From Xenopus tropicalis (lineage: Eukaryota > Chordata > Amphibia > Anura > Pipidae), in NCBI RefSeq assembly GCF_000004195.4, contig NC_030680.2, positions 4,391,437-4,455,436 of the forward strand: a DNA stretch of 64,000 bases, in the 5' to 3' direction. The notes below the pieces were generated by a model. That model saw only the letters and a list, made by a program, of their open reading frames with translations, searched no databases and was not told the DNA's origin. A program made the translations under genes and the position numbers. How positions within the stretch are numbered: the stretch's first letter is position 1; each line of letters starts with the position of its first letter. This document shows, in pieces, positions 24,227-36,350 of the stretch.

Positions 24227-24673
24227 GACACTATCTAACACCCAAAATACGCAATTACCCCCCACAATTCTGTCTTCTAGACTGCCCCATGTCCCATACA
24301 CCCCCCATGCATGGCAACTAGTATTACAGGGGTTGTCCCCCACTCTGTTCCTATGAATGGGCAGTCACACATATTGGCATATTGGTGCCAGGGAGCCTTA
24401 TTATCTGCATGTTAGCCTGTATTCATATGGGAAGGAAGGCTGATCAGTGTTCCAGGGGATGCTGGGAGTTGTAGTGCAAGAACAGTTCATTGTTTAGGAA
24501 TGGTTCCCAATATTCCCCTTTGCAGAGAGGTGAGATTCTGTGCACTGACATATAAATTAACCTCTAATGATAATGGCGTTTTTGGGGGGTTTGACAATGA
24601 ATTTACCCTCCTGGGGGCTCTTTGCTTTATGTCTATTCTATATATTAAGTCTGTTTCCTTGTTGTTCCCCCAG
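24227..24673. other. nav2: Intron E-F, 3' part
   Basis: Unique sequence leading into the exon F acceptor. Confidence 0.5.
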
Positions 24674-24819
24674 ACTCCCTGCCCCGAGCGCGCGGGCGAT
24701 GGCTGCCGGCACTGAGAACAAATCCCGGGGGCAGACTGGCGGCAGCCGGCGCAGCCAGAGCTTTAACAACCATGAAAAGGCAAAGCCCCTGAATTCCCCA
24801 GCAACTGTGAATGATAAAG
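24674..24819 (+). CDS. nav2: nav2 exon F: basic Ser-rich linker
   Basis: 146 nt encoding LPAPSARAMAAGTENKSRGQ, then a TGGSRRSQSFNNHEKAKP segment, ending NDK plus G. The RRSQSFNN motif is shared by NAV2 and NAV3. The acceptor is GTTCCCCCAG and the donor is AAAG|GTAAGT, a full-consensus 5' splice site. The next recognised exon starts 15.4 kb downstream in matching phase; comparison with the family suggests no coding exon is missing between them. Predicted disordered. Confidence 0.95.
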
Positions 24820-25302
24820 GTAAGTGGCCGCCCCCCAGGACACTGCCTGACCAATCACACGCCCTCGGGCTGTGCCAGTACCTACCTATAAACTGGTACA
24901 TTGGTACAATCCGTATAATAGGGCTTTATATTATGTGTGTGTATTTGTGACTTTGTATCCAGTTGTATCGTTGTATTCTGATTCTGTATTTCTGATACAA
25001 GGGTGCCCCCTGCTGTTCTATGAGAGTTTTGCCATTCAGGTGCCTGTGAGTAGCGAGGCTTCTACCTGCTGGTTTAGATGAATTGCTGTGCAAATATGGA
25101 CTGTGTGGGCCCAGATCTTGCTCTGATAAGGGGGGGGGGGACTGCCAATAAAATGCAAGGGGGTACACCTGTACCTGCAAACAGTGCGTTACATCCTTGC
25201 TTTATGGTATTGGCCTTCATTTAGTGTTCTATGGAGACACCAGAGGGCGCCAGAGAACCAGAATGTGTTCTTTTATTTCTCTGAGTTTATTGTAACCAAA
25301 TA
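24820..25302. other. nav2: Intron F-G, first part
   Basis: No feature seen apart from a G run at about 25131-25140. Confidence 0.45.
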
Positions 25303-25440
25303 AAGGTATGGGACCTGTTATCCAGAATGCTTGGGACTTGGAGTTTTCTGGATAACGAGTCTGTCCATAATTTAGATCTCCAAAGTCTGCTTAATAATTA
25401 ATTAAACATTAAACACAATAGGGCTGTTGTAGCGCTGTTT
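25303..25440 (+). mobile_element. Element C fragment
   Basis: AAAGGTATGGGACCTGTTAT, CCAGAATGCTTGGGAC and ACACAATAGGGCTGTT match the left part of element C; the right end is missing. Confidence 0.7.
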
Positions 25441-25680
25441 GCTTAATGATCATTTTTGTGGTTTTGAGTAGTGGGAATATGTCCCATTTCGCTTTGCTGA
25501 AAAATACATTGTGCATTGAAAGGCAATTTTTTTTGTCTCTGCAACTTTTTTTTATTCTCCGAAATGTTTTTGTGTTGGCGACTTTATTCGCAGCAAATTT
25601 TTGCTACAGTTTAGCGAAAAAATTCGCCAATGTAGATCCATGGCTGCTGAAAAAATATGCTCTCCACTAGTTTAGAGCCC
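25441..25680. repeat. AT-rich interspersed repeat (TTCGC-type)
   Basis: Contains CATTTCGCTTTGCTGAAAAA and, in inverted sense, GCGAAAAAATTCGCC, resembling a frequent Xenopus AT-rich inverted-repeat element. Confidence 0.45.
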
Positions 25681-25782
25681 AATTGGGACCGGTGATTGCC
25701 CACTGTATGCCTTGCCTAAGGCTGGGGGCTACAAAAGGGGGCCATTGGCTTTGCAGTACCGAAGCCCCCAGAATATAAATAC

Positions 25783-26990
25783 AGGTATAGGACCCGTTAT
25801 CCAGAATGCTTGGGACCAAAGGTATTCCAGATAAATGGTCTTTCCGTGATTTGGATCTCCATACCTCAATAAGTCAATAAAACATTTATTAAACCCAATA
25901 GGGCTGTTCTGCCCCCAATAAGGGGTAATTATATCTTAGTTGGGATCAAGTACAGGTACTGTTTTATTATTACAGAGAAAAGGGAATCATTTAACCATTA
26001 AATAAACCCAATAGGGCTGTTCTGCCCCAATAAGGGGTAATTATATCTTAGTTGGGATCAAGTACAGGTACTGTTTTATTATTACAGAGAAAAGGGAATC
26101 ATTTAACCATGAAATAAACCCAATAGGGCTGTTCTGCCCCAATAAGGGGTAATTATATCTTAGTTGGGATCAAGTACGGGTACTGTTTTATTATTACAGA
26201 GAAAAGGGAATCATTTAACCATTAAATAAACCCAATAGGGCTGTTCTGCCCCAATAAGGGGTAATTATATCTTAGTTGGGATCAAGTACAGGTACTGTTT
26301 TATTATTACAGAGAAAAGGGAATCATTTAACCATGAAATAAACCCAATAGGGCTGTTCTGCCCCAATAAGGGGTAATTATATCTTAGTTGGGATCAAGTA
26401 CGGGTACTGTTTTATTATTACAGAGAAAAGGGAATCATTTAACCATTAAATAAACCCAATAGGGCTGTTCTGCCCCAATAAGGGGTAATTATATCTTAGT
26501 TGGGATCAAGTACAGGTACTGTTTTATTATTACAGAGAAAAGGGAATAATTTAACCATGAAATAAACCCAATAGGGCTGTTCTGCCCCAATAAGGGGTAA
26601 TTATATCTTAGTTGGGATCAAGTACAGGTACTGTTTTATTATTACAGAGAAAAGGGAATCATTTAACCATGAAATAAACCCAATAGGGCTGTTCTGCCCC
26701 AATAAGGGGTAATTATATCTTAGTTGGGATCAAGTACAGGTACTGTTTTATTATTACAGAGAAAAGGGAATCATTTAACCATGAAATAAACCCAATAGGG
26801 CTGTTCTGCCCCAATAAGGGGTAATTATATCTTAGTTGGGATCAAATACATTGTTCTGTTTTATTAATACAAAGACAAAGGAAATAATTTATAAAATTGT
26901 GATTATTTCATTAAAATGGGCTCTATGGGGGATGGCCCTCCTGTAATTTGGAGCTTTCTGGATAATGGGTTTACCTGTAATATCTTTATT
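25783..26990 (+). mobile_element. Element C with about nine internal 112-bp repeats
   Basis: Left end TACAGGTATAGGACCCG, right end GGGTTTACCTGTAA. About nine units of about 112 bp at 25885-26870 (CCAATAAGGGGTAATTATAT and others). Units alternate CCATGAAATAA/CCATTAAATAA and AGTACAGG/AGTACGGG variants in a pattern that repeats across pairs of units. Confidence 0.85.
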
Positions 26991-28351
26991 CAATAGGCTC
27001 ACAAAGTTGTTCTTTTACTCCCTTTCCTATTGCAATTGTACGAGCAGCCTGCAGAGGGAGACAGAGAGCCATAGGGAAAGAGATGTGGGCAGTGTATTAA
27101 AGAGACCAAATGAAATAGTAACTCATTATATTGCTGGCTGTGAGACTCCATTGCACCTCCCCAGTGCTACCCCAGTGCTACCCCAGTGCTGACCATGCAA
27201 GCGTATGATTGGGCACTGCTATTGGCTAAGGTCTCTTGCATACGTGGGAAGGACAGGCAGCAACGTTGACCTTTATGTCTATGAAACACAGGCTCTAAGG
27301 GGTTAATTGTGCAGTTAATTACAGGTCTCAATGTGGCAGTGGGTGCAGGTACCAGGGAATGGGGGGGGGGGGGGTATTAACTTATCTTGACTTTCTCAGG
27401 AAATTGTATCTGGGGTCATTACTCTGCCCTATGGGGGGGGGGAGATTTCCCACCAAACTAACAGCCCCGGCCCTCCCCTGCCATTGGCTTACACTTTAAC
27501 TCCGGGGCCCCGGACCCCTTTACACATTAACCTGCTCCTGGCGTCCCAAGGTCATTCCCAGGCCTGGGCCCAACCGCTTCCCACCATCGCCTGGGAGCCT
27601 CTAGGCCCCTCCCCTATATGTACAGGTGGGAGCTGCCATGTTGCTTCCCTTGCTACAATATAAAGGTTATATTTTATCTACTTTATCTATTATAATACAC
27701 AGTGAGTCATGTGACAGAAATGACATCACTAAGCTCCGATTATAACTGATGACATCAATATGAAAAGTTAATTTATAGGTGAACTAGCCCTTTAAATAAC
27801 CAGGGCAGATGCCCACAGTTCATGTTATTGCCCCCCCCGAAAGGGTAAAAGCCAAATAGCGTGGGACGTGGGGGGGGGCCGGGGGGCTGCTCTGCCATCG
27901 GAGATTTGTGCCCATGAAGATAAATGGGCAATAGATAATTCCAGCGCCTGTGTGTGGGCGCAGCGGGGCACGAATGGTTAAACTGCCCTGACAGGTTGTT
28001 AATACACACGGATCTGCCCGGCGAGGGCTCAGCATTAATCCTTTATAAATAATATTTCTCAGCTGAAGGGCGCGGGGCTGGGAATTCTTTGGCCATAGAA
28101 GGAAGCGCTCGCCATGTTTGTTTATATCCCCCGGGCCCTCGGCTCATCTGGAACATCCAATAAACTGAAGTTTGCGCATAGTTCCCCCTGTGGTTTATCT
28201 TTCCCTTTGAAATAAAACTTGCGTTCGGCATCACTTTGTTTCCATTCTCTCTATTTATATCCCAGCGAATGGAAAGGGCCCAGAAATGTCTGCTCTTAGT
28301 AACGGGGCCCCAAGTGTGAGCCCTAGTAACTCTGTAATACCCACTGTATCC
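26991..28351. other. nav2: Intron F-G, unique portion
   Basis: No gene recognised; G runs at about 27361-27373 and 27434-27443. Confidence 0.45.
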
Positions 28352-30049
28352 GGGTACCGCTCATTGTGTGCCCAGAGCATTCCTTCTCTGTATATTTGTA
28401 TTTATACATATGGGTAGGGGGTGCCATAGTGTTTCCCTTAGACAGTACAGTATGGGGGTACAGCTTATTGTGTGCCCAGAACATTCCTTCTCTGTATATT
28501 TGTATTTATACATATGGGTAGGAGGTGCCATAGTGTTTCCCTTAGACAGTACAGTATGGGGGTACAGCTTATTGAGTGCCCAGAACATTCCTTCTCTGTA
28601 TATTTGTATTTATACATATGGGTAGGAGGTGCCATAGTGTTTCCCTTAGACAGTACAGTATGGGGGTACCGCTCATTGTGTGCCCAGAGCATTCCTTCTC
28701 TGTATATTTGTATTTATACATATGGGTAGGGGGTGCCATAGTGTTTCCCTTAGACAGTACAGTATGGGGGTACAGCTTATTGTGTGCCCAGAACATTCCT
28801 TCTCTGTATATTTGTATTTATACATATGGGTAGGGGGTGCCATAGTGTTTCCCTTAGACAGTACAGTATGGGGGTACAGCTTATTGTGTGCCCAGAACAT
28901 TCCTTCTCTGTATATTTGTATTTATACATATGGGTAGGAGGTGCCATAGTGTTTCCCTTAGACAGTACAGTATGGGGGTACAGCTTATTGTGTGCCCAGA
29001 ACATTCCTTCTCTGTATATTTGTATTTATACATATGGGTAGGAGGTGCCATAGTGTTTCCCTTAGACAGTACAGTATGGGGGTACAGCTTATTGTGTGCC
29101 CAGAACATTCCTTCTCTGTATATTTGTATTTATACATATGGGTAGGGGGTGCCATAGTGTTTCCCTTAGACAGTACAGTATGGGGGTACAGCTTATTGTG
29201 TGCCCAGAACATTCCTTCTCTGTATATTTGTATTTATACATATGGGTAGGGGGTGCCATAGTGTTTCCCTTAGACAGTACAGTATGGGGGTACAGCTTAT
29301 TGTGTGCCCAGAACATTCCTTCTCTGTATATTTGTATTTATACATATGGGTAGGAGGTGCCATAGTGTTTCCCTTAGACAGTACAGTATGGGGGTACAGC
29401 TTATTGTGTGCCCAGAACATTCCTTCTCTGTATATTTGTATTTATACATATGGGTAGGGGGTGCCATAGTGTTTCCCTTAGACAGTACAGTATGGGGGTA
29501 CAGCTTATTGTGTGCCCAGAACATTCCTTCTCTGTATATTTGTATTTATACATATGGGTAGGGGGTGCCATACTGTTTCCCTTAGACAGTACAGTATGGG
29601 GGGTACAGCTTATTGTGTGCCCAGAACATTCCTTCTCTGTATATTTGTATTTATACATATGGGTAGGGGGTGCCATAGTGTTTCCCTTAGACAGTACAGT
29701 ATGGGGTACAGCTTATTGTGTGCCCAGAACATTCCTTCTCTGTATATTTGTATTTATACATATGGGTAGGGGGTGCCATAGTGTTTCCCTTAGACAGTAC
29801 AGTATGGGGGTACAGCTTATTGTGTGCCCAGAACATTCCCTCTCTGTATATTTGTATTTATACATATGGGTAGGGGGTGCCATAGTGTTTCCCTTAGACA
29901 GTACAGTATGGGGGTACAGCTTATTGTGTGCCCAGAACATTCCTTCTCTGTATATTTGTATTTATACATATGGGTAGGAGGTGCCATAGTGTTTCCCTTA
30001 GACAGTACAGTATGGGGGTACAGCTTATTGTGTGCCCAGAACATTCCTC
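28352..30049 (+). repeat. 104-bp satellite, locus 2 (largest)
   Basis: About 16 units. Units carry GGGTAGGGGG or GGGTAGGAGG variants; AGAGCATTCC and TACCGCTCATTG variants appear at units 1 and 4. One unit near 29573 reads CATACTG in place of CATAGTG. Ends at ACATTCCTCAAAG. Confidence 0.97.
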
Positions 30050-30359
30050 AAAGCTCGGTACCATCTGATTTTTTGGATTTTTCAGAAAGATGCTGGGAGT
30101 TGCAGTTCTCCTGATGCTGAAGAGCTGGATATACATGAGATATATATTGAGAATCTGTAACATGTGGTGTTGGGGCCCCGGGACAACCCCCCTCCCAGCC
30201 CTACCCCATAACCAGCCCTGATGACCCCACAGCAGGCAGCTGATATATCCTGAGTGTAGGCTGTGTGGGGGCAAAAAGGGCACCTGTGTTTGTTTCTGGT
30301 TGGGAAGGTGGGAGGCAGGGTGTCAGGGTGGGATTAGTCGGCCACAGTGGGGTTATTAG

Positions 30360-30476
30360 GGGAGGAGAGACTCAAACTCCCCTCCTGCCTGTGATGTGAG
30401 GAGGCTGAAAGAGAGAAGCCGCACAGGGAGAGATAAGAGAGGAGGGAGTTGGGCACGTTGGCTCTGTGTGGCACAG
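30360..30476 (+). other. Candidate non-coding (5'UTR) exon ending in a perfect donor
   Basis: Purine-rich, unique sequence (AGGAGGCTGAAAGAGAGAAG...) ends at CACAG|GTAAGT. It has no ATG and has stops in the frame that would join exon G. If it is a first exon, translation could begin at the ATG at 40277 inside exon G (MSENGF...), giving a protein without the CH domain. There is no recognised promoter element; the support is only the donor and the sequence texture. Confidence 0.2.
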
Positions 30477-31489
30477 GTAAGTGCCCTGCTGGGGCACGGG
30501 GGGGGGGGTGTTGTTTATCCTGCTGGGGGCACTGAGCCCCACTGCTAACACTCACTTTCACGCACACCCCCTCTCTATTTCTGCCAGGTCGGTTGGGCTG
30601 TTTGGTGGGGGGTTGATGGGAGATGTAGTTTGGGGTAAGAGTTTCAGAATCATTTGACCACTGAGGGGCGCTGTTTTATTAGAGTCTATGGAGGAGCTTT
30701 ACCTGACAAACCCCTGAGCAGCAGAACTGGTGCCTCCGCGAGTCCCAGACTAACCTGTTTGTAGATATTCCGACTCTTGAAATTTGATCTGCAAAATGTA
30801 AGGAACCTCCGTGTAACCCTTTCCAAACCAAGGGGGCAAGAGATGCAACGGAAAAACCTCAAATTCAATAAAGACCAACTGCAAAACTGTCTTAGATTTA
30901 TTCTGCCCATAGCACAATGTTAATAATCAGGCAAACTTCCCCTTTAATGTAGGTAATAAGGGCACAAAGGTTATTTCTTTTCAAGCCTCAGGCCCTTCCT
31001 GTGGTATAAATGACATTGTGGCGCTGTTCTGTTACAGCCAATGGGAAATGTGCAGTGTTGCCCCACACTGGTGAGAAGCGGTACTGCAGCCTTCTGGGAT
31101 TATTAGCATTCACACCAGCAGAGCTTACAATCTAAGGTCCCTCGCACAGTACCCTAGGGTCAGGTTGATTGGGAGCCGATTGTGTTGAGGTGGTGCTGTC
31201 CCTTTAAGCTGTGCGGAGCCCTCAGTGTGGGACACGCGGTGCCACTATATCCCTGTAGGTAAGCGCAGAGCTAAATGCGGCCGGAATGATACGGAGTGTG
31301 GGCACCGCATCCCTGCCCTCGGGAATAGTCGGAGTCGGGCACAGCGCGGCTTTGTATCGTCAGGTATGGGACTTATTATATTAACTGGCCGAAATAATGA
31401 CTTTAAAGGGGAAGTTAATTTAATGTAGCTTTGTATCCATTATATCCATGTGTATGTGCTTCTTTCTGTTTTGCACCTTCATTCCTCCT
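30477..31489. other. nav2: Intron F-G, unique portion
   Basis: Includes a fragment of MITE family A near 30866-30945 (AATAAAGACCAACTGCAAAA) and an L2-tail-like GAGCTTACAATCTAAGGTCC at about 31120. No exon recognised. Confidence 0.45.
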
Positions 31490-34400
31490 CACTGTGCCCC
31501 TTACCCTCCCCATTAGCACTCACTGTGCCCCTTACCCTCCCCATTAGCCCTCACTGTGCCCCTTACCCTCCCCATTAGCCCTCGCTGTGCCCCTTACCCT
31601 CCCCATTAGCCCTCGCTGTGCCCTTTACCCACCCCATTAGCCCTCGTTGTGCCCCATACCCACCCCTTACCCACCCCATTAGTCCTCGCTGTGCCCCTTA
31701 CCCACCCCATTAGCCCTCGCTGTGCCCCTTACCCTCCCCATTAGCCCTCACTGTGCCCCTTACCCTCCCCATTAGCCCTCGCTGTGCCCCTTACCCTCCC
31801 CATTAGCCCTCGCTGTGCCCTTTACCCACCCCATTAGCCCTCGTTGTGCCCCATACCCACCCCTTACCCACCCCATTAGTCCTCGCTGTGCCCCTTACCC
31901 ACCCCATTAGCCCTCGCTGTGCCCCTTACCCACCCCATTAGCCCTCACTGTGCCCCATACCCGCCCCTTACCCACCCCATTAGCCCTCGCTGTGCCCCTT
32001 ACCCTCCCCATTAGCCCTCACTGTGCCCCTTACCCTCCCCATTAGCCCTCGCTGTGCCCCTTACCCTCCCCATTAGCCCTCACTGTGCCCCCATACCCGC
32101 CCCTTACCCACCCCATTAGCCCTCGCTGTGCCCCTTACCCTCCCCATTAGCCCTCACTGTGCCCCTTACCCTCCCCATTAGCCCTCGCTGTGCCCCTTAC
32201 CCTCCCCATTAGCCCTCACTGTGCCCCATACCCGCCCCTTACCCACCCCATTAGCCCTCGCTGTGCCCCTTACCCTCCCCATTAGCCCTCGCTGTGCCCC
32301 TTACCCTCCCCTTACCCACCCCATTAGCCCTCGCTTTGCCCCTTACCCTCCCCATTAGCCCTCGCTGTGCCCCTTACCCTCCCCATTAGCCCTCACTGTG
32401 CCCCATACCCGCCCCTTACCCACACCATTAGCCCTCACTGTGCCCCTTACCCTCCCCATTAGCCCTCGTTGTGCCCCATACCCGCCCCTTACCCACCCCA
32501 TTAGCCCTCGCTGTGCCCCTTACCCACCCCATTAGCCCTCACTGTGCCCCTTACCCACCCCATTAGCCCTCGTTGTGCCCCATACCCGCCCCTTACCCAC
32601 CCCATTAGCCCTCGCTGTGCCCCTTACCCACCCCATTAGCCCTCGCTGTGCCCCTTACCCACCCCATTAGCCCTCGCTGTGCCCCTTACCCTCCCCATTA
32701 GCCCTCGTTGTGCCCCATACCCACCCCTTACCCACCCCATTAGCCCTCGCTGTGCCCCTTACCCACCCCATTAGCCCTCGCTGTGCCCCTTACCCACCCC
32801 ATTAGCCCTCGCTGTGCCCCTTACCCACCCCATTAGCCCTCACTGTGCCCCATACCCGCCCCTTACCCACCCCATTAGCCCTCGCTGTGCCCCTTACCCT
32901 CCCCATTAGCCCTCGCTGTGCCCCTTACCCTCCCCATTAGCCCTCACTGTGCCCCATACCCGCCCCTTACCCACCCCATTAGCCCTCGCTGTGCCCCTTA
33001 CCCTCCCATTAGCCCTCACTGTGCCCCTTACCCTCCCCATTAGCCCTCGCTGTGCCCCTTACCCTCCCCATTAGGCCCTCACTGTGCCCCATACCCGCCC
33101 CTTACCCACCCCATTAGCCCTCGCTGTGCCCCTTACCCACCCCATTAGCCCTCGCTGTGCCCCTTACCCTCCCCATTAGCCCTCGCTGTGCCCCTTACCC
33201 TCCCCTTACCCTCCCCTTACCCACCCCATTAGCCCTCGCTTTGCCCCTTACCCTCCCCATTAGCCCTCGCTGTGCCCCTTACCCTCCCCATTAGCCCTCA
33301 CTGTGCCCCATACCCGCCCCTTACCCACCCCATTAGCCCTCACTGTGCCCCTTACCCTCCCCATTAGCCCTCGTTGTGCCCCATACCCGCCCCTTACCCA
33401 CCCCATTAGCCCTCGCTGTGCCCCTTACCCACCCCATTAGCCCTCACTGTGCCCCTTACCCACCCCATTAGCCCTCGTTGTGCTCCATACCCGCCCCTTA
33501 CCCACCCCATTAGCCCTCGCTGTGCCCCTTACCCACCCCATTAGCCCTCGCTGTGCCCCTTACCCACCCCATTAGCCCTCACTGTGCCCCTTACCCTCCC
33601 CATTAGCCCTCGCTGTGCCCCTTACCCTCCCCATTAGCCCTCGCTGTGCCCCTTACCCACCCCATTAGCCCTCACTGTGCCCCTTACCCACCCCATTTGC
33701 CCTCGCTGTGCCCCTTACCCGCCCCATTAGCCCTCACTGTGCCCCTTACCCGCCCATTTTGCCCTCGCTGTGCCCCTTACCCTCCCCATTAGCCCTCGCT
33801 GTGCCCCTTACCCCACCCCATTAGCCCTCAATGTGCCCCTTACCCACCCCATTAGCCCTCGTTGTGCCCATACCCGCCCCTTACCCACCCCATTAGCCCT
33901 CGCTGTGCCCCTTACCCACCCCATTAGCCCTCGCTGTGCCCCTTACCCGCCCCATTAGCCCTCGCTGTGCCCCTTACCGCCCCATTAGCCCTCGCTGTGC
34001 CCCTTACCCGCCCCATTAGCCCTCGCTGTGCCCCTTACCTGCCCCATTAGCCCTCACTGTGCCCCTTACCCGCCCCATTAGCCCTCACTGTGCCCCATAC
34101 CCGCCCCTTACCCACCCCATTAGCCCCTCGCTGTGCCCCTTACCCCTCCCATTAGCCCTCGTTGTGCCTCTTACCCTCCCTTACCCACCCCATTAGCCCT
34201 CGCTGTGCCCCTTACCCACCCCATTAGCGCTCAATGTGCCCCATACCCACCCATTAGCCCTCGTTGTGCCCCATACCCGCCCCTTACCCACCCCATTAGC
34301 CCTCGCTGTGCCCCTTACCCACCCCATTAGCCCTCGTTGTGCCCCATACCCGCCCCTTACCCACCCCATTAGCCCTCGCTGTGCCCCTTACCCACCCCAT

Positions 34401-35115
34401 TAGCCCTCGCTGTGCCCTTACCCGCCCCATTAGCCCTCGCTGTGCCCCTTACCCGCCCCATTAGCCCTCGCTGTGCCCCTTACCCGCCCCATTAGCCCTC
34501 ACTGTGCCCCTTACCCGCCCCATTAGCCCTCACTGTGCCCCATACCCGCCCCTTACCCACCCCATTAGCCCTCGCTGTGCCCCTTACCCTCCCCATTAGC
34601 CCTCGTTGTGCCTCTTACCCTCCCCATTAGCCCTCGCTGTGCCCCTTACCCACCCCATTAGCGCTCAATGTGCCCCTTACCCACCCCATTAGCCCTCGTT
34701 GTGCCCCATACCCGCCCCTTACCCACCCCATTAGCCCTCGCTGTGCCCCTTACCCACCCCATTAGCCCTCGTTGTGCCCCATACCCGCCCCTTACCCACC
34801 CCATTAGCCCTCGCTGTGCCCCTTACCCACCCCATTAGCCCTCGCTGTGCCCCTTACCCGCCCCTTACCCACCCCATTAGCCCTCGCTGTGCCCCTTACC
34901 CGCCCATTTGCCCTCGCTGTGCCCCTTACCCGCCCCATTAGCCCTCGCTGTGCCCCTTACCCGCCCCATTAGCCCTCACTGTGCCCCTTACCCGCCCCAT
35001 TAGCCCTCGCTGTGGCCCTTACCCGCCCATTTGCCCTCGCTGTGCCCCTTACCCACCCCATTAGCCCTTACTGTGCCCCTTACCCACCCCATTAGCCCTT
35101 ACTGTGCCCCTATAA
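31490..35115. repeat. 3.6-kb 31-bp C-rich minisatellite with longer variants
   Basis: Basic unit of 31 bp with CCCTCGCTGTGCCCCTTACC and CTCCCCATTAG. Extended units insert ATACCCGCCCCTTACCCACC. Roughly a hundred copies. Variant units occur in recurring blocks (the pattern at about 31990-32340 resembles 32990-33300), suggesting segmental amplification. The minus strand is G-rich with GGGTAAGGGG runs. Degeneration increases after about 33700. Confidence 0.95.
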
Positions 35116-35345
35116 TATATGAAATATCCAGATTTCACATATCTGTAATTGCTACATTGTTGCTAGTGGTTGCTAAGGGTATTAACTCTAACAACCAGAT
35201 TATGCTATGGGGGCGGGGCTACAAGATAAATCATGTTCTGAGTGCTGGAAATCTTTCCATATAAACGTTTATCCTGCACTGGGATTGGCTGCGGCTCCAT
35301 ATAATGCGCCGGTAAGAGACGCACAGAGCTGCTCACAGGTAGGGA
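35116..35345. other. nav2: Intron F-G, short unique spacer
   Basis: No feature seen. Confidence 0.5.
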
Positions 35346-35598
35346 CCCTATTGGCTGCTCAGTGACATCTCTTCCCTATTGGCTGCTCAGTGACATCTCT
35401 TCCCTATTGGCTGCTCAGTGACATCTCTTCCCTATTGGCTGCTCAGTGACATCTCTTCCCTATTGGCTGCTCAGTGACATCTCCTCCCTATTGGCTGCTC
35501 AGTGACATCTCTTCCCTATTGGTTGCTCAGTGACATCTCTTCCCTATTGGCTGCTCAGTGACATCTCTTCCCTATTGGCTGCTCAGTGACATCTCTCC
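35346..35598. repeat. 28-bp minisatellite with inverted CCAAT motif
   Basis: Nine copies of CCCTATTGGCTGCTCAGTGA + CATCTCTT. ATTGGCT (AGCCAAT on the other strand) is retained in eight; one unit has ATTGGTT. Confidence 0.95.
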
Positions 35599-35849
35599 CT
35601 GGGTTTCAGTAGGACGGACAGATGGACAGAGGCTTCATAGACAAAAGAACAAACACAAACCCAGATGGAAATGATAAAGGGGGAGTCAGCCGGGGGGGGA
35701 GGCCACATTTCCTGGGATCTCCCCCCACAATGAAATGAAACATAATTCTAAGCAGCTTTCCTATAGATTTCATTATACATAGTCCCTGGCACAGCGAGGC
35801 GCTTGTGGGTCCCAGTGTAAAATCTGGCCAAGCCCCGCCCCCCAGTGGT

Positions 35850-36350
35850 CTCTCGTGCCCGCCCCTGTCTCTCGTGCCCGCCCCTGTCTCTCGTGCCCAC
35901 CCCTGTCTCTCGTGCCCACCACTGTCTCCCGTGCCCACCTCTGTCTCTCTTGCTGCCCCTGTCTCCCGTGCCCACCTCTGTCTCTCTTGCTGCCCCTGTC
36001 TCCCGTGCCCACCTCTCTCTCGAGCCCACCTCTGTCTCTCTTGCCCACCCCTGTCTCTCGTGCCCGCCTCTGTTTTTCATGCCCACCACTGTCTCCCGTG
36101 CCCGCCCCTGTCTCCCGTGCCCGCCCCTGTCTCTCGTGCCCGCCCCTGTCTCTCGTGCCCACCACTGTCTCCCGTGCCCACCCGTCTCTCGTGCCCGCCC
36201 CTGTCTCTCGTGCCCACCCCTGTCTCCCATGCCCACCCCTGTCTCTCGTGCCCACATCTGTCTCCCATGCCCACCCCTGTCTCTCGTGCCCACATCTGTC
36301 TCCCGTGCTGCCTCTGTCTCTCGAGCTCGCCCCGCCTCTCGTGCCCGCTG
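35850..36350. repeat. 19-bp minisatellite (CTCTCGTGCCCGCCCCTGT)
   Basis: About 26 copies with TCCCGTGCCCACC and CTTGCTGCC variants. The period is not divisible by three, so frames are open on both strands; six overlapping ORFs here are artefacts. Confidence 0.95.

Noticed and set aside
31490..35115. Interstitial telomere repeat (CCCTTACCC resembles CCCTAA)
   Set aside because: The repeating unit is a 31-bp minisatellite; there is no run of CCCTAA hexamers.
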